NCBI GenBank assembly: GCA_031296105.1
Contig: JARLGJ010000062.1
Coordinates: 1-64,000 of the forward strand
Origin: Acidobacteriota bacterium
Lineage (GTDB): Bacteria > Acidobacteriota > Terriglobia > Terriglobales > Acidobacteriaceae
DNA length: 64,000 bases
Direction of reading: 5' to 3'
How positions within the stretch are numbered: position 1 is the first letter of the stretch; each line of letters begins with the position of its first letter. This document shows positions 27,265-35,855 of the stretch, one piece after another. The position numbers were made by a program, and so were the translations under genes. The notes below the pieces were generated by a model. It had not been told where the DNA came from. It saw only the letters and a list, made by a program, of their open reading frames with translations, and did not search any database.

Positions 27265-28224
27265 ATGTATTTGCAACAGTTCGGACTGCAACGAAACCCG
27301 TTTTCCCTGAATGCCGAGCCGCGCTGCATGTACTACAGCGCATCGCACCGCGAAGCCGCGGCGCAACTGCTGTTCGCGGTCCGCGAGTATAAGGGCATTG
27401 CCTTGCTGGCGGGCGATCCTGGCACGGGCAAGACCATGCTGCTGCACAGCGTGCTGCAGTTGATCCGCACGGCGCCCGTGGTACCGTGCGTCATTCTGAA
27501 TCCGATCGTGGAGACCGCGCAGGATCTGCTGCTGCAGATTCTTGGCGGCTTCCAGTTGCATCCCGCCAGCCGCGCCGTGGGCGACATGATCAATATGCTC
27601 TACGCGTACCTGGAGGATCAGCGCCGCATGCGCCGCCGCGCGTTGCTGGTGGTGGACGAGGCGCAGCAGTTGAACCCAATCATGCTGGAGCGTCTGCGGT
27701 TGCTCTCCAACCTGGAAAGCAGCGGGCAGCGCCTGCTGCAACTGGTTCTATGCGGACAAAGCGAAATTCGTAAAACCCTGGCCGAGCCGCAACTCGCCGG
27801 GCTGCGTCAGCGGATTGTGGCACGCTGCGAAACGCGGCGGCTGAACGCGGAAGAGGTGTGGAACTACATGGCGATGCGCGTTGCCCGCGCGGGCAGCGAC
27901 GGCAGAATGCTGTTCCAGCCGGAAGCAATCAGCACGCTGGCCGCCGTCTCCGGGGGAATTCCCAGGGTCATCAATGTACTGGCCGATAACAGCCTGATCG
28001 CCGCTTATTCAGCGGGGCAAACCGTCGTAAGCGCCGAGCAGGTGCAACGCATGGCGCGGCACTTCGATCTTGCCGATGGCGATACACCGGCGGATGCGGT
28101 CCTTTCGATAACGGGCTTTGCCACGCCGGACGCATGGAAGAAACTCGTCGAGGATTATGCCGGTTCAGAGATTCCGCTGGCCTTGCAGGAGTTCGGACGC
28201 TCGGTTGCGGCGCGGACCGCCTAA
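27265..28224 (+). CDS. ExeA-like AAA ATPase of the exosortase system
   Basis: The 319-residue protein has Walker A (GDPGTGKTM) and Walker B (LLVVDEAQQL), and starts with the YLQQFGLQRNPFSLNAEPR motif shared by ExeA/TIGR03015 ATPases. The helical lid at ~225-265 (GIPRVINVLADNSLIAAYSA) is present. It is found next to chain-length and kinase genes in PEP-CTERM loci and presumably powers or regulates assembly; no direct function is known. Its start codon immediately follows the stop of the chain-length gene. Confidence 0.88.
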   Translation: MYLQQFGLQRNPFSLNAEPRCMYYSASHREAAAQLLFAVREYKGIALLAGDPGTGKTMLLHSVLQLIRTAPVVPCVILNPIVETAQDLLLQILGGFQLHPASRAVGDMINMLYAYLEDQRRMRRRALLVVDEAQQLNPIMLERLRLLSNLESSGQRLLQLVLCGQSEIRKTLAEPQLAGLRQRIVARCETRRLNAEEVWNYMAMRVARAGSDGRMLFQPEAISTLAAVSGGIPRVINVLADNSLIAAYSAGQTVVSAEQVQRMARHFDLADGDTPADAVLSITGFATPDAWKKLVEDYAGSEIPLALQEFGRSVAARTA

Positions 28225-28249
28225 CGCAATACAAGAGGGGGAAGATTCG

Positions 28250-29140
28250 TTGGATTATCTGTACAAGACGATCCAGAGAGAGATGGGCATCACGCCCACG
28301 GAGACGCACGGAGCGGACGATTCCGAGCCGGCAGACGGTGCGGTCTTTCCAACGCCGGCTTCCTCCGCGCCGCCCGCCTCGCTTACCGGCGCGGCGCCGG
28401 CACCGCGCGGTCCGTCGCTGCGGGACTTGGCCATTCGCAAGGTGGAGTTTCCGGTCAAGCTGGAACGGCTGTTTTGCATAAGCGTGGAGAAGATGAGTCG
28501 CGAACAGCGTTACGCCCTGGAGCAATACCGCGTGCTGCGCTCGCGCGTGCTGGAACTGGCGCGCGACCATCGCGTGCGCACCCTGATGGTGACGAGCGCG
28601 GTAGCCGGGGAACACAAGACCACGACCTCCATCAACCTGGCGCTGGCCATCAGCCAGGTGCAGGGAATACGGGTGTGCCTGGTGGATGCAGACATGCGCA
28701 AGTCGGGCATTGCGCCGGTGCTGGGCATTCCATTTGAGGCGGGTTTGCAGGATCTGCTGCGCGGCGCGCTGCCGCTGCACGAGGCCATGCTGCAACTCAC
28801 CGACAGCCTCTACCTGGTGCCGTCCGGAGATACCGATCTCAGTTCCTCGGACGTGCTCCACTCGTCTGCGATGTCCTCGATGTTGCACGCGCTGAGGGAA
28901 GCGTTTGACATCGTGATTGTCGATACGCCGCCGCTGTTTCCCGTGGCCGACGCGCGCATTCTGGCCAATCTTGTGGATGGCGCCTTGATGTGCGTGCGCG
29001 CGGGCAGCACCTCCAGCGCGGCGGTGGAAGAAGCGGCGGAACTGATTCGTCCGAAGCTGCTGGGAACTGTTCTGGTGGATGCCGCGGCGAACTCGAGTCC
29101 CTATTACTATTACGAATCCAAGCCTGGCGCGCGGGAGTAG
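28250..29140 (+). CDS. BY-type tyrosine autokinase of the exopolysaccharide system, altered P-loop
   Basis: The protein is 296 residues from a TTG at 28250 preceded by GGGGGAAG; the chain DYLYKTIQREMG is a typical start for TIGR03018 kinases. Walker A' (VCLVDADMRKSG) and Walker B (FDIVIVDTPPL) are clear. The P-loop reads AGEHKTTT, where the usual PGEGKST has Gly before Lys, so nucleotide binding may differ. The C-terminus bears a tyrosine cluster (PYYYYESK) that would be phosphorylated. It controls chain length through the Wzz-like protein two genes upstream. Four bases separate it from the sugar transferase gene. Confidence 0.85.
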   Translation: MDYLYKTIQREMGITPTETHGADDSEPADGAVFPTPASSAPPASLTGAAPAPRGPSLRDLAIRKVEFPVKLERLFCISVEKMSREQRYALEQYRVLRSRVLELARDHRVRTLMVTSAVAGEHKTTTSINLALAISQVQGIRVCLVDADMRKSGIAPVLGIPFEAGLQDLLRGALPLHEAMLQLTDSLYLVPSGDTDLSSSDVLHSSAMSSMLHALREAFDIVIVDTPPLFPVADARILANLVDGALMCVRAGSTSSAAVEEAAELIRPKLLGTVLVDAAANSSPYYYYESKPGARE

Positions 29141-29143
29141 GCC

Positions 29144-30529
29144 ATGCTGAGCGTGATGAACCGCTACGTGCCCGGGCGGGTGTTCGTTCTCCTGGTGGTT
29201 GAGAACACTCTGCTGACATTCGGCATTGTTTGCGCGGCGGCGTTCACCTTGCATCAGCACGGCCATGAGTTTGCCCAGGGCAGCGAATGGCTGCTGCGCA
29301 GTTGGTGCATCTCGGCCATTTTCCAAATTTCGTTTTACTATTTTGATCTCTACGATCTGCGCGCCATCGCCAACAAATGGGTGCTGCTGGGGCGGCTGAC
29401 CAGCGCGGTGGGCGCGGCCTGTCTGGCTATGGCCGTGGTTGTCGCCCTCTTTCCTCCGGCACGGCTTGGCATCGGCGTCATGGAGACCACTTCGATATGC
29501 CTGGCCCTGGTGATTCTGCTGGGCCGCATGTCTCTGGAATGGGTGAACCGCTGGATGACTGCGGGCGAGCCGATTCTGCTGCTGGGCAATGGCAACATGG
29601 CGGCTTCTCTGGCGCGCGAGATTCTGTGGCGCACGGACCTTCCACTGCGCCTTCTGGGTGCCGTCTCCGAGCCCGAGTTCGAGGATACGATCGCGAACGT
29701 TTGCCAATTGGGACCGATCGACGAACTGGAACGAATCATCAAGGAACAGTCTCCGAAGCGCATAGTGATTGCCATGCGCGAACGCCGGCGCCGCATGCCT
29801 TTAGAACTGCTGCTGCGTGCCAAGACGCAGGGAATTCAGATCGAGGAAGCCGCAACCCTTTTCGAGAAGCTCACCGGACGCATCCCCGTGGAGACGATCT
29901 ATCCGAGCACGCTGATCTACTCGAAAGGTTTCAGCAAGCAGTCCACGTTATCGCGCTTTCTGGCTCGCTTCACCAGCGCCGCGGTGGCGCTGGTGGGTTT
30001 GATTGTGACTGCGCCGGTCATGCTGCTGACCGCACTCGTGGTCCGTCTCGATTCGCCGGGACCGGTTCTGTACAGCCAGGAGCGCGTAGGCAAGAACGGG
30101 CGGACGTTCAAGATTCTCAAGTTCCGCTCCATGCGCATCGACGCTGAAGCCAACGGTGCGCAGTGGTCGGCGGAGAACGACCCTCGCATTACGCGCGTTG
30201 GACGCTTCATTCGCGGCGTCCGCCTCGACGAACTGCCGCAGTTCATCAACATCCTCCGCGGCGAGATGAACCTGGTGGGGCCGCGCCCTGAGCGTCCGTA
30301 CTTTGTGCAGTTGCTGACGGGAAAAATCCCTTACTACGATCTGCGCCACACCGTGCCGCCGGGCGTGACCGGCTGGGCGCAGGTGTCTTATCCATACGGC
30401 TCCACTGTGGAAGACGCGAAGAACAAGCTGGAGTACGACTTGTTCTACGTGAAAAATGCATCGCTGGCGCTGGACCTGGCCATCCTGTTTGAGACCGTGC
30501 GCACGGTGTTGTGGAGTAAAGGACGGTAG
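29144..30529 (+). CDS. Initiating sugar-1-phosphate transferase (TIGR03013-like)
   Basis: The 461-residue integral membrane protein attaches the first sugar phosphate to undecaprenyl phosphate. Four N-terminal membrane segments and a nucleotide-sugar-like soluble domain (PILLLGNGNMAASLAREIL) precede a fifth segment (~275-300). The C-terminal PF02397 domain follows with GPVLYSQERVGKNGRTFKIL, KFRSM, RLDELPQFINILRGEMNLVG and RPERP. It starts LSVMNRYVPGRVFVLLVVEN, the style of the exosortase-linked transferases. Confidence 0.92.
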   Translation: MLSVMNRYVPGRVFVLLVVENTLLTFGIVCAAAFTLHQHGHEFAQGSEWLLRSWCISAIFQISFYYFDLYDLRAIANKWVLLGRLTSAVGAACLAMAVVVALFPPARLGIGVMETTSICLALVILLGRMSLEWVNRWMTAGEPILLLGNGNMAASLAREILWRTDLPLRLLGAVSEPEFEDTIANVCQLGPIDELERIIKEQSPKRIVIAMRERRRRMPLELLLRAKTQGIQIEEAATLFEKLTGRIPVETIYPSTLIYSKGFSKQSTLSRFLARFTSAAVALVGLIVTAPVMLLTALVVRLDSPGPVLYSQERVGKNGRTFKILKFRSMRIDAEANGAQWSAENDPRITRVGRFIRGVRLDELPQFINILRGEMNLVGPRPERPYFVQLLTGKIPYYDLRHTVPPGVTGWAQVSYPYGSTVEDAKNKLEYDLFYVKNASLALDLAILFETVRTVLWSKGR

Positions 30530-30535
30530 CCTTTC

Positions 30536-31537
30536 ATGACGGATCGCCTGCGACACACCGTACGCTTTCTTGCCGCCGCCGTTCTCTATTACAGCGGCAT
30601 CGCCGCCGTGTGCCGTCATTTGCGCCGCAAGGGAGGTCGTGGCGAACTGACCGTGCTCGGATTTCATCGCGTGCTTACCGTCGAACAGAGGAATGCCACC
30701 GGCAGCGAAGCGTCGATGGTTGTCTTGCTGGAGACCTTCCGGCGCTTGCTGGAACTTTTGCGCCGCGATTTTGAGGTAGTGACTCTGGCCTCCGTGGAGA
30801 GCGGCGACCTCGCGTTGGGCAAGAAGCCCCGGTGCCTGCTGACCTTCGATGACGCCTGGCTGGACACGTTTGCGAACGCCGCCCCCGCTCTGCGCGAGGC
30901 GGGATTGACCGCAGTGGTTTTTGTGCCCACGGGATTGATTGGAAGCCAGGGCACATTCTGGGTGGAGCGCCTTACCAGCGTCTGGCGCCAGGGAGAAGCA
31001 GCGCAGAGTGCAGCGCGGCGCGCGGTGGGCCGCGACAGCGCGGATCTGTCTGGAATCATTGCAGCGATGAAAGAGCTTCCTCTTGCTGCGCGCGAGGCGT
31101 GCCTTGCCGCATTGTGCCGGGAGCATGCGGCTCTTGATTCGGCGGGCATCGATCGCTTTATGACCTGGGAGCAACTGGAGGAAAGCGCGCAGGTGCTGGA
31201 GGTGGGCAGCCACACCGTGCGTCACGTGTTGCTGGACAAAGAAGACGAGGCGACCGCGCGGCGTGAACTGGTGGAGAGCCGCATTGCGCTGAGTCTGAAA
31301 ACGAAGCACGACGTGCGTTCGCTGGCGTATCCCAACGGCAATCACAACGCCAGCGTGCGCCAATGGACGCGCGAGGCCGGCTATGACTGGGCCTTTACCG
31401 TGCGCCCGGGAATTTTCCACGATGGTGAGGATCGCTTGCAGGTGCCGCGCATGTTGATTCAGGAGAGCAACCTGACAAATCCATGGAGTGGATTCTCGCC
31501 GGCCATGGCGCATTTTCGTTTGCTGGGGTGGAGGTAG
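30536..31537 (+). CDS. Polysaccharide deacetylase family protein (second)
   Basis: The 333-residue protein has a NodB homology region: LTVLGFHRVL, the metal-binding LLTFDDAWLDTFANA and VGSHTVRHVLL. It differs from the DUF3473-type enzyme at 22120 and lacks its C-terminal region. An N-terminal hydrophobic stretch (LAAAVLYYSGIAAVC) could anchor it in the membrane. It likely deacetylates a sugar of the repeat unit. Spaced 6 bases from the transferase gene. Confidence 0.82.
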   Translation: MTDRLRHTVRFLAAAVLYYSGIAAVCRHLRRKGGRGELTVLGFHRVLTVEQRNATGSEASMVVLLETFRRLLELLRRDFEVVTLASVESGDLALGKKPRCLLTFDDAWLDTFANAAPALREAGLTAVVFVPTGLIGSQGTFWVERLTSVWRQGEAAQSAARRAVGRDSADLSGIIAAMKELPLAAREACLAALCREHAALDSAGIDRFMTWEQLEESAQVLEVGSHTVRHVLLDKEDEATARRELVESRIALSLKTKHDVRSLAYPNGNHNASVRQWTREAGYDWAFTVRPGIFHDGEDRLQVPRMLIQESNLTNPWSGFSPAMAHFRLLGWR

Positions 31538-31541
31538 AGCG

Positions 31542-32777
31542 ATGCCGCGTGTCTTTGTCACCGACGGAAACTTGCGCTCCACGCTGGCCGCCGTGCGCTC
31601 CATGGGCCGCGCCGGAGCCTGGGTCGGAGTCGGCGAGACCGCTCCACGCTCGCTGGCCGGAGCATCCCGCTACTGCCGCGAGCGCATTGTCTATCCTTCC
31701 CCATACAATGCGCCGGAGGCGTTCCAGGCGTTTCTGTTGCAGCGCCTGCCCGCGATGGGTTACACGCATCTGCTGGCAACCAGCGACGTAACCGTGCAAC
31801 TGGCGGCGCCATTAAAACCGCAACTCGAAGGCCGCGTCACGGTGATGAGTGCCAGCGCCGAGGCGCTCGAACAAGTGCAGAATAAGGCCGTCATGCTTGA
31901 GGAAGCCTACCGCGCCGGCATTGGTGTGCCGCGCACTATCACCGGCTGCGGGCGCGCGGAGTTGCTGCAGTTTGCGGAGGAAGTGGGATTTCCGCTGGTG
32001 GTGAAGCCGCGTCGTTCGCGAGAACTCGCGTTTGGCCACTGGCGAACCGGCGCGGTGCGCTATGCGTGGACGCCGGACGAACTTATCGAACTCTATGACA
32101 AGTGTCCTGTGCCTGAGCCGCTGGTTCAGGAGCGGGTGATCGGCGAAGGGCGCGGCGTGTTTCTGCTGATGTGGAATGGCGAAGTGAAGGCTGCCTTCAG
32201 CCATCGCCGCTTGCGCGAGAAGCCTCCCTGGGGCGGCGTCAGCGTGCTGAGTGAAAGTGTTCCGCTGGACGAAGAACTCGCACGCCTCGCGGCAGATTTG
32301 CTGCGTCGCATGAAGTGGCAGGGGCCGGCGATGGTGGAGTGCAAGGTGGACGGGCTTACCGGCGAACCGAAGCTGATGGAAGTCAACGGGCGTTACTGGG
32401 GCTCTCTGCAACTAGCGCTCGATGCGGGCGTGGATTTTCCCGCGCTGCATTTGGCATTGGCCAGCGGCGCGAAAGTCGAGTCCAAAATACATTCTCGCGA
32501 AGGGGTGAAGTGCCGCTGGCTATTGGGCGACCTCGATGCGCTGGTGAGCCGCTGGCGGGCGACGCCGCGCCAGAAGCAGCTAATGGTACGCCCCGCGAGC
32601 CGCATGAGATCGCTGCTGGAGTTTCTGCAATTCGTGGCGCCGGGGTTGCACTACGACGTCATGTCCTGGCGCGATCCGGCGCCGGCATGGTTTGAACTGC
32701 GCGGATACTTGTCGGAAAACCTGCATCTGGCAGCACGCGCGGCGGGCTTCAGCCGGGCGCGCGCGGAGTCTCTATGA
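31542..32777 (+). CDS. ATP-grasp protein, substrate unknown
   Basis: The 411-residue protein has a pre-ATP-grasp Rossmann domain (VFVTDGNLRSTLAAVRSMGR), and an ATP-grasp core with GFPLVVKPRRSRE, a metal-binding KLMEVNGRYWG and EPLVQERVIGEGRGVFLL. This is carbamoyl-phosphate-synthase-like architecture seen in carboxylate-amine ligases of surface polysaccharide clusters. It probably adds an amino acid or other carboxylate to a sugar; the substrate cannot be told. The start codon overlap with the next gene is 4 bases. The start at 31542 is 4 bases after the deacetylase stop. Confidence 0.75.
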   Translation: MPRVFVTDGNLRSTLAAVRSMGRAGAWVGVGETAPRSLAGASRYCRERIVYPSPYNAPEAFQAFLLQRLPAMGYTHLLATSDVTVQLAAPLKPQLEGRVTVMSASAEALEQVQNKAVMLEEAYRAGIGVPRTITGCGRAELLQFAEEVGFPLVVKPRRSRELAFGHWRTGAVRYAWTPDELIELYDKCPVPEPLVQERVIGEGRGVFLLMWNGEVKAAFSHRRLREKPPWGGVSVLSESVPLDEELARLAADLLRRMKWQGPAMVECKVDGLTGEPKLMEVNGRYWGSLQLALDAGVDFPALHLALASGAKVESKIHSREGVKCRWLLGDLDALVSRWRATPRQKQLMVRPASRMRSLLEFLQFVAPGLHYDVMSWRDPAPAWFELRGYLSENLHLAARAAGFSRARAESL

Positions 32778-33946
32778 GGCGCATCAACCTTCTGCACACG
32801 ATCGAGACCAGCGGCCCCGGTGGCGCGGAGAACGTGCTGCTCTCTCTGGTGAAAGGCCTGGACCCGGAGCGCTTCCGCTCCACCGTGGTGCTGAACCGCG
32901 GTGGCTGGCTGGAGGAGCGCCTGCGCGAGTGCGGCGCCGACGTGCTGCGCGTGGAGTGGAACCGCTGGTGGGATCTGAAGCTGCCGCGCGCCATGGCGCG
33001 CATCATCCGCGAGCGCGAGATCGACCTGATTCACTCGCACTTACCGGATCAGAATTTCTACTCCTGTATCGCCGGCCGCCTCACGGGACGGCCCGTGCTG
33101 GTAACGTATCACGGTCCGGTGGAGTTGCAAGACGCCGACGGCTTGCGTGGCAGTTTAAAGCTGCGCACCGTGCGCAGCACGGCGGCGCGCGTCATTGTAG
33201 TGTGCGACTTTGTGCGCCACATGCTGCGCGATATCGGCTTTCCTGACACGAAGCTGTGCCGCATCTACAACGGAATTCGCACGGAACGCTTTCAACAGGC
33301 GGAGCGTGGAACGGTGCGGCGCGCATTGCAGTTGACGGATGAGACGCCACTGGTGGGAACCGTGGGCAACATTCGCGGACCGAAGGGGCAGAAATATTTC
33401 ATCCAGGCGGCAAGGCGCGTGGCGGAAACGATCCCCGAGGCGCACTTCGTCATCAGCGGAGACCTGCATCCCACGCTGGCGCCGCCGCTGTTGCGATTGA
33501 CGGAAGAGATGGGATTACAAGACCGCCTGCACTTTCTCGGATTCCGCGCGGATGTGCCGCAGGTGATTGCCGACCTGGATGTGTTCGTGCTGCCCTCGAC
33601 AAGCGAAGGATTTCCGCTGGTGGTGCTGGAGGCAATGGCCTCGGCGCGCGCGGTGGTGGCCACGCGCTGCGGCGGCGCGGAAGAGATGCTGCCAAGCGAA
33701 GAGTTGGGCCGCCTGATTCCCGTTGCCGATGAACAGGCAATGGCCGCGTCGATTCTGGAACTGCTGCGCGACCCTGGCCTGCGGACAAACATGGGCCGAG
33801 CGGCACGTCAGCACTGCGAGCGGAACTTTTCCATCGCGTCCATGATTTCGGCCTATGAGCAGTTGTATTGCGAGAGCGTGGCAATGCCAGCGGCAGACGC
33901 AGGACTTGTTCAATCCACCCTCGAAGGAGGCGGTGGATGCGTGTAA
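32774..33946 (+). CDS. Glycosyltransferase family 4
   Basis: The 390-residue GT-B enzyme shows the N-terminal LLHTIETSGPGGAENVLLSL acceptor-side motif, VGTVGNIRGPKGQKYFIQA, and the donor-binding SEGFPLVVLEAMASARAVVA with the EX7E glutamates. It probably transfers a nucleotide-sugar residue to the lipid-linked chain in the cytoplasm. Overlaps the PHP gene by 10 bases. Confidence 0.88.
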   Translation: MRRINLLHTIETSGPGGAENVLLSLVKGLDPERFRSTVVLNRGGWLEERLRECGADVLRVEWNRWWDLKLPRAMARIIREREIDLIHSHLPDQNFYSCIAGRLTGRPVLVTYHGPVELQDADGLRGSLKLRTVRSTAARVIVVCDFVRHMLRDIGFPDTKLCRIYNGIRTERFQQAERGTVRRALQLTDETPLVGTVGNIRGPKGQKYFIQAARRVAETIPEAHFVISGDLHPTLAPPLLRLTEEMGLQDRLHFLGFRADVPQVIADLDVFVLPSTSEGFPLVVLEAMASARAVVATRCGGAEEMLPSEELGRLIPVADEQAMAASILELLRDPGLRTNMGRAARQHCERNFSIASMISAYEQLYCESVAMPAADAGLVQSTLEGGGGCV

Positions 33947-34677
33947 AAGGCGCATTGCACATTCACTCCGATCTGTCGCACGACGGCAAAATGCCGCTGG
34001 AAGACGTGGCGAGCTTGCTGCGCGCGCGTGGCTTCCATTTCATGTTCGTTACCGAGCACGCAGAAGACATGGACGCGGCAAAAATTGCGGCCCTGCGCGA
34101 GCGCGCGGCACAGCTCTCCGATGACAGCTTCCTCGTCATTCCGGGACTTGAATACTCCTGCCCCGGCCTGATTCACATTGTTGGCGCAGGATGCGCGGAG
34201 GATCTAGATTTCCGCGACCCGTTGCGTGTGACCGACGCGATTCGCGCGGTGGGCGGATTTGCCGTGCTGGCGCACCCCGTCCGCTTTAAGTGGCGCGTGG
34301 ATGCCGAACTGGTGCGCCGCGTGCACGCTGCCGAGGTGTGGAACGTGGCCTACGACGGAAAGTTTTTGCCGCGCCCGCAAGCGTTCGAATATTTGCAGCG
34401 CGCGCGCCTGGTGAATCAGGAGTTGCTGGCTTGCGGCGGATTGGACCTGCATCGGCGCGGCGGTTATTACCCGGTTGCGCTGCATCTTGACGTGCAGGCC
34501 TTGACTCGCGAAGCGCTGCTGGCAGAACTCATCGCGGGGCGCTATACGATTCACGCGCCGGGCATCACGCTTGATTCGCGACGGGAGGCGGGTGCACTGG
34601 GCTTGCTGAAGGCGTTACGCATTCCGCTGGACATTTATAAGTCGCTGCGCAAGCAGTTACGCGCAGCAAAGGCCTGA
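33937..34677 (+). CDS. PHP-domain metal-dependent phosphoesterase
   Basis: The 246-residue protein has PHP motifs: HIHSDLSHDG, TEHAEDM, IPGLEYSCPG, AHPVRFKW and a final GGLDLHR, so all metal-binding positions seem present. Start ATG at 33937 has AAGGAGG upstream, a strong ribosome site inside the preceding gene. PHP enzymes of polysaccharide loci dephosphorylate sugars or tyrosine phosphates (as CpsB does on the BY-kinase); a phosphatase role opposite the kinase at 28250 is possible. Confidence 0.78.
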   Translation: MRVKGALHIHSDLSHDGKMPLEDVASLLRARGFHFMFVTEHAEDMDAAKIAALRERAAQLSDDSFLVIPGLEYSCPGLIHIVGAGCAEDLDFRDPLRVTDAIRAVGGFAVLAHPVRFKWRVDAELVRRVHAAEVWNVAYDGKFLPRPQAFEYLQRARLVNQELLACGGLDLHRRGGYYPVALHLDVQALTREALLAELIAGRYTIHAPGITLDSRREAGALGLLKALRIPLDIYKSLRKQLRAAKA

Positions 34678-34685
34678 GGGGTACG

Positions 34686-35855
34686 ATGCAACTTGTTTTC
34701 TGGAGTGCGGCGGCGTTCATTGCCTACACCATGGCGGGCTATGCGGTCTGCCTGTGGTTGCTTTCGCTCGTCATTCGGGAGACCGTGCGCCCTGGCGCGG
34801 TTGAGCCCACCATCTCCGTGCTGATTGTGGTGCGCGGCGGCGAAAGGGTCATCGAAGGCAAGCTGTGCAACTGTCTGGAGCAGGATTATCCGCGCGAGAA
34901 AGTGCAAATTGCGGTGGTGTGCGATGGCCCCGCACCGGCCACGGAGGCCATTGTAGAACGCTATGCCGGGCAGGGCGTGATGCTGATCCGCGCCGTGCGC
35001 CAGGGTAAGAACGGCTGCTTGCGCCTGGGTCTGGAGGCAACGTCGAGCGAAGTGGTTGTGTTCACCGATGTGGGCGTCACCATGGAGCGCGACGCATTAC
35101 GCCTGCTGGCCTGTAACTTCGCCGATTCGCGCGTGGGCTGCGTCAGCAGCGAGGATGCCACGCGGCCGAGCGACGGCAATGCGGAACCAATGTTCATCTC
35201 ATTCGATTCCGCGCTGCGGCGTTTGGAGGGACGCGTGTGTACTCTCATCGGTGCCAGCGGAGCCCTATTTGCCGCGCGCCGCTCCATTTGCCGCCGTTGG
35301 TTGCCGGTGCTGAGCAGCGACTTCTTTTTGCCGCTGCACGCCATTGAAGATGGGCTGGATGCGGTGGTCGATCCGCGGGTGAAGGGCTACTTAAGCGCGG
35401 TGCGCGTGGACGACGAGTTTCAGCGCAAGATGCGGACCATAGTTCACGGCATCGATGTGCTGGAAAAGTACGCGCACCTGCTGAACCCATTCCGCTATGG
35501 ATTGGCGGCGTGGGAACTGGCCAGTCACAAGCTGTTCCGCTGGCTGTTACCCGCCGCATTTCTTGTCCTGCTGGTCAGCAACGCGTTCTTGTGGAATGCA
35601 GGGTGGTTTTATCGCGCGATATTATGCGCCCAGTTCGCAGTCCTGCTGGCAGGATTGGCGGCCATGATGAGGCCGCGGCTGTCTCGTCTACTGCCCTTTC
35701 GCGTCGCGGGTTTTCTGGCTATTGGCAACATGGCGACGGTGTGGGCGTGGGTTTGCTATTTCCGCAGAGAGCGCTACGCGATGTGGGAGCCGAGCAAGCG
35801 CGCCGAAAACAAATCCGCGATCAAGGAAGGTTGCGAACAATATGCGGACCAATAA
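34686..35855 (+). CDS. Membrane-bound glycosyltransferase family 2
   Basis: The 389-residue GT-A enzyme has an N-terminal hydrophobic segment (AAFIAYTMAGYAVCLWLLSL), a catalytic domain with ISVLIVVRGGERVIE, VFTDVGVTMERDAL in place of the DxD, and the acceptor Asp in AIEDGLDAVV. Two or three C-terminal membrane segments follow (FLVLLVSNAFLW). Such processive-like GT2 enzymes elongate polysaccharides. Its end overlaps the end of the opposite-strand FemAB gene by 35 bases. Confidence 0.85.
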   Translation: MQLVFWSAAAFIAYTMAGYAVCLWLLSLVIRETVRPGAVEPTISVLIVVRGGERVIEGKLCNCLEQDYPREKVQIAVVCDGPAPATEAIVERYAGQGVMLIRAVRQGKNGCLRLGLEATSSEVVVFTDVGVTMERDALRLLACNFADSRVGCVSSEDATRPSDGNAEPMFISFDSALRRLEGRVCTLIGASGALFAARRSICRRWLPVLSSDFFLPLHAIEDGLDAVVDPRVKGYLSAVRVDDEFQRKMRTIVHGIDVLEKYAHLLNPFRYGLAAWELASHKLFRWLLPAAFLVLLVSNAFLWNAGWFYRAILCAQFAVLLAGLAAMMRPRLSRLLPFRVAGFLAIGNMATVWAWVCYFRRERYAMWEPSKRAENKSAIKEGCEQYADQ

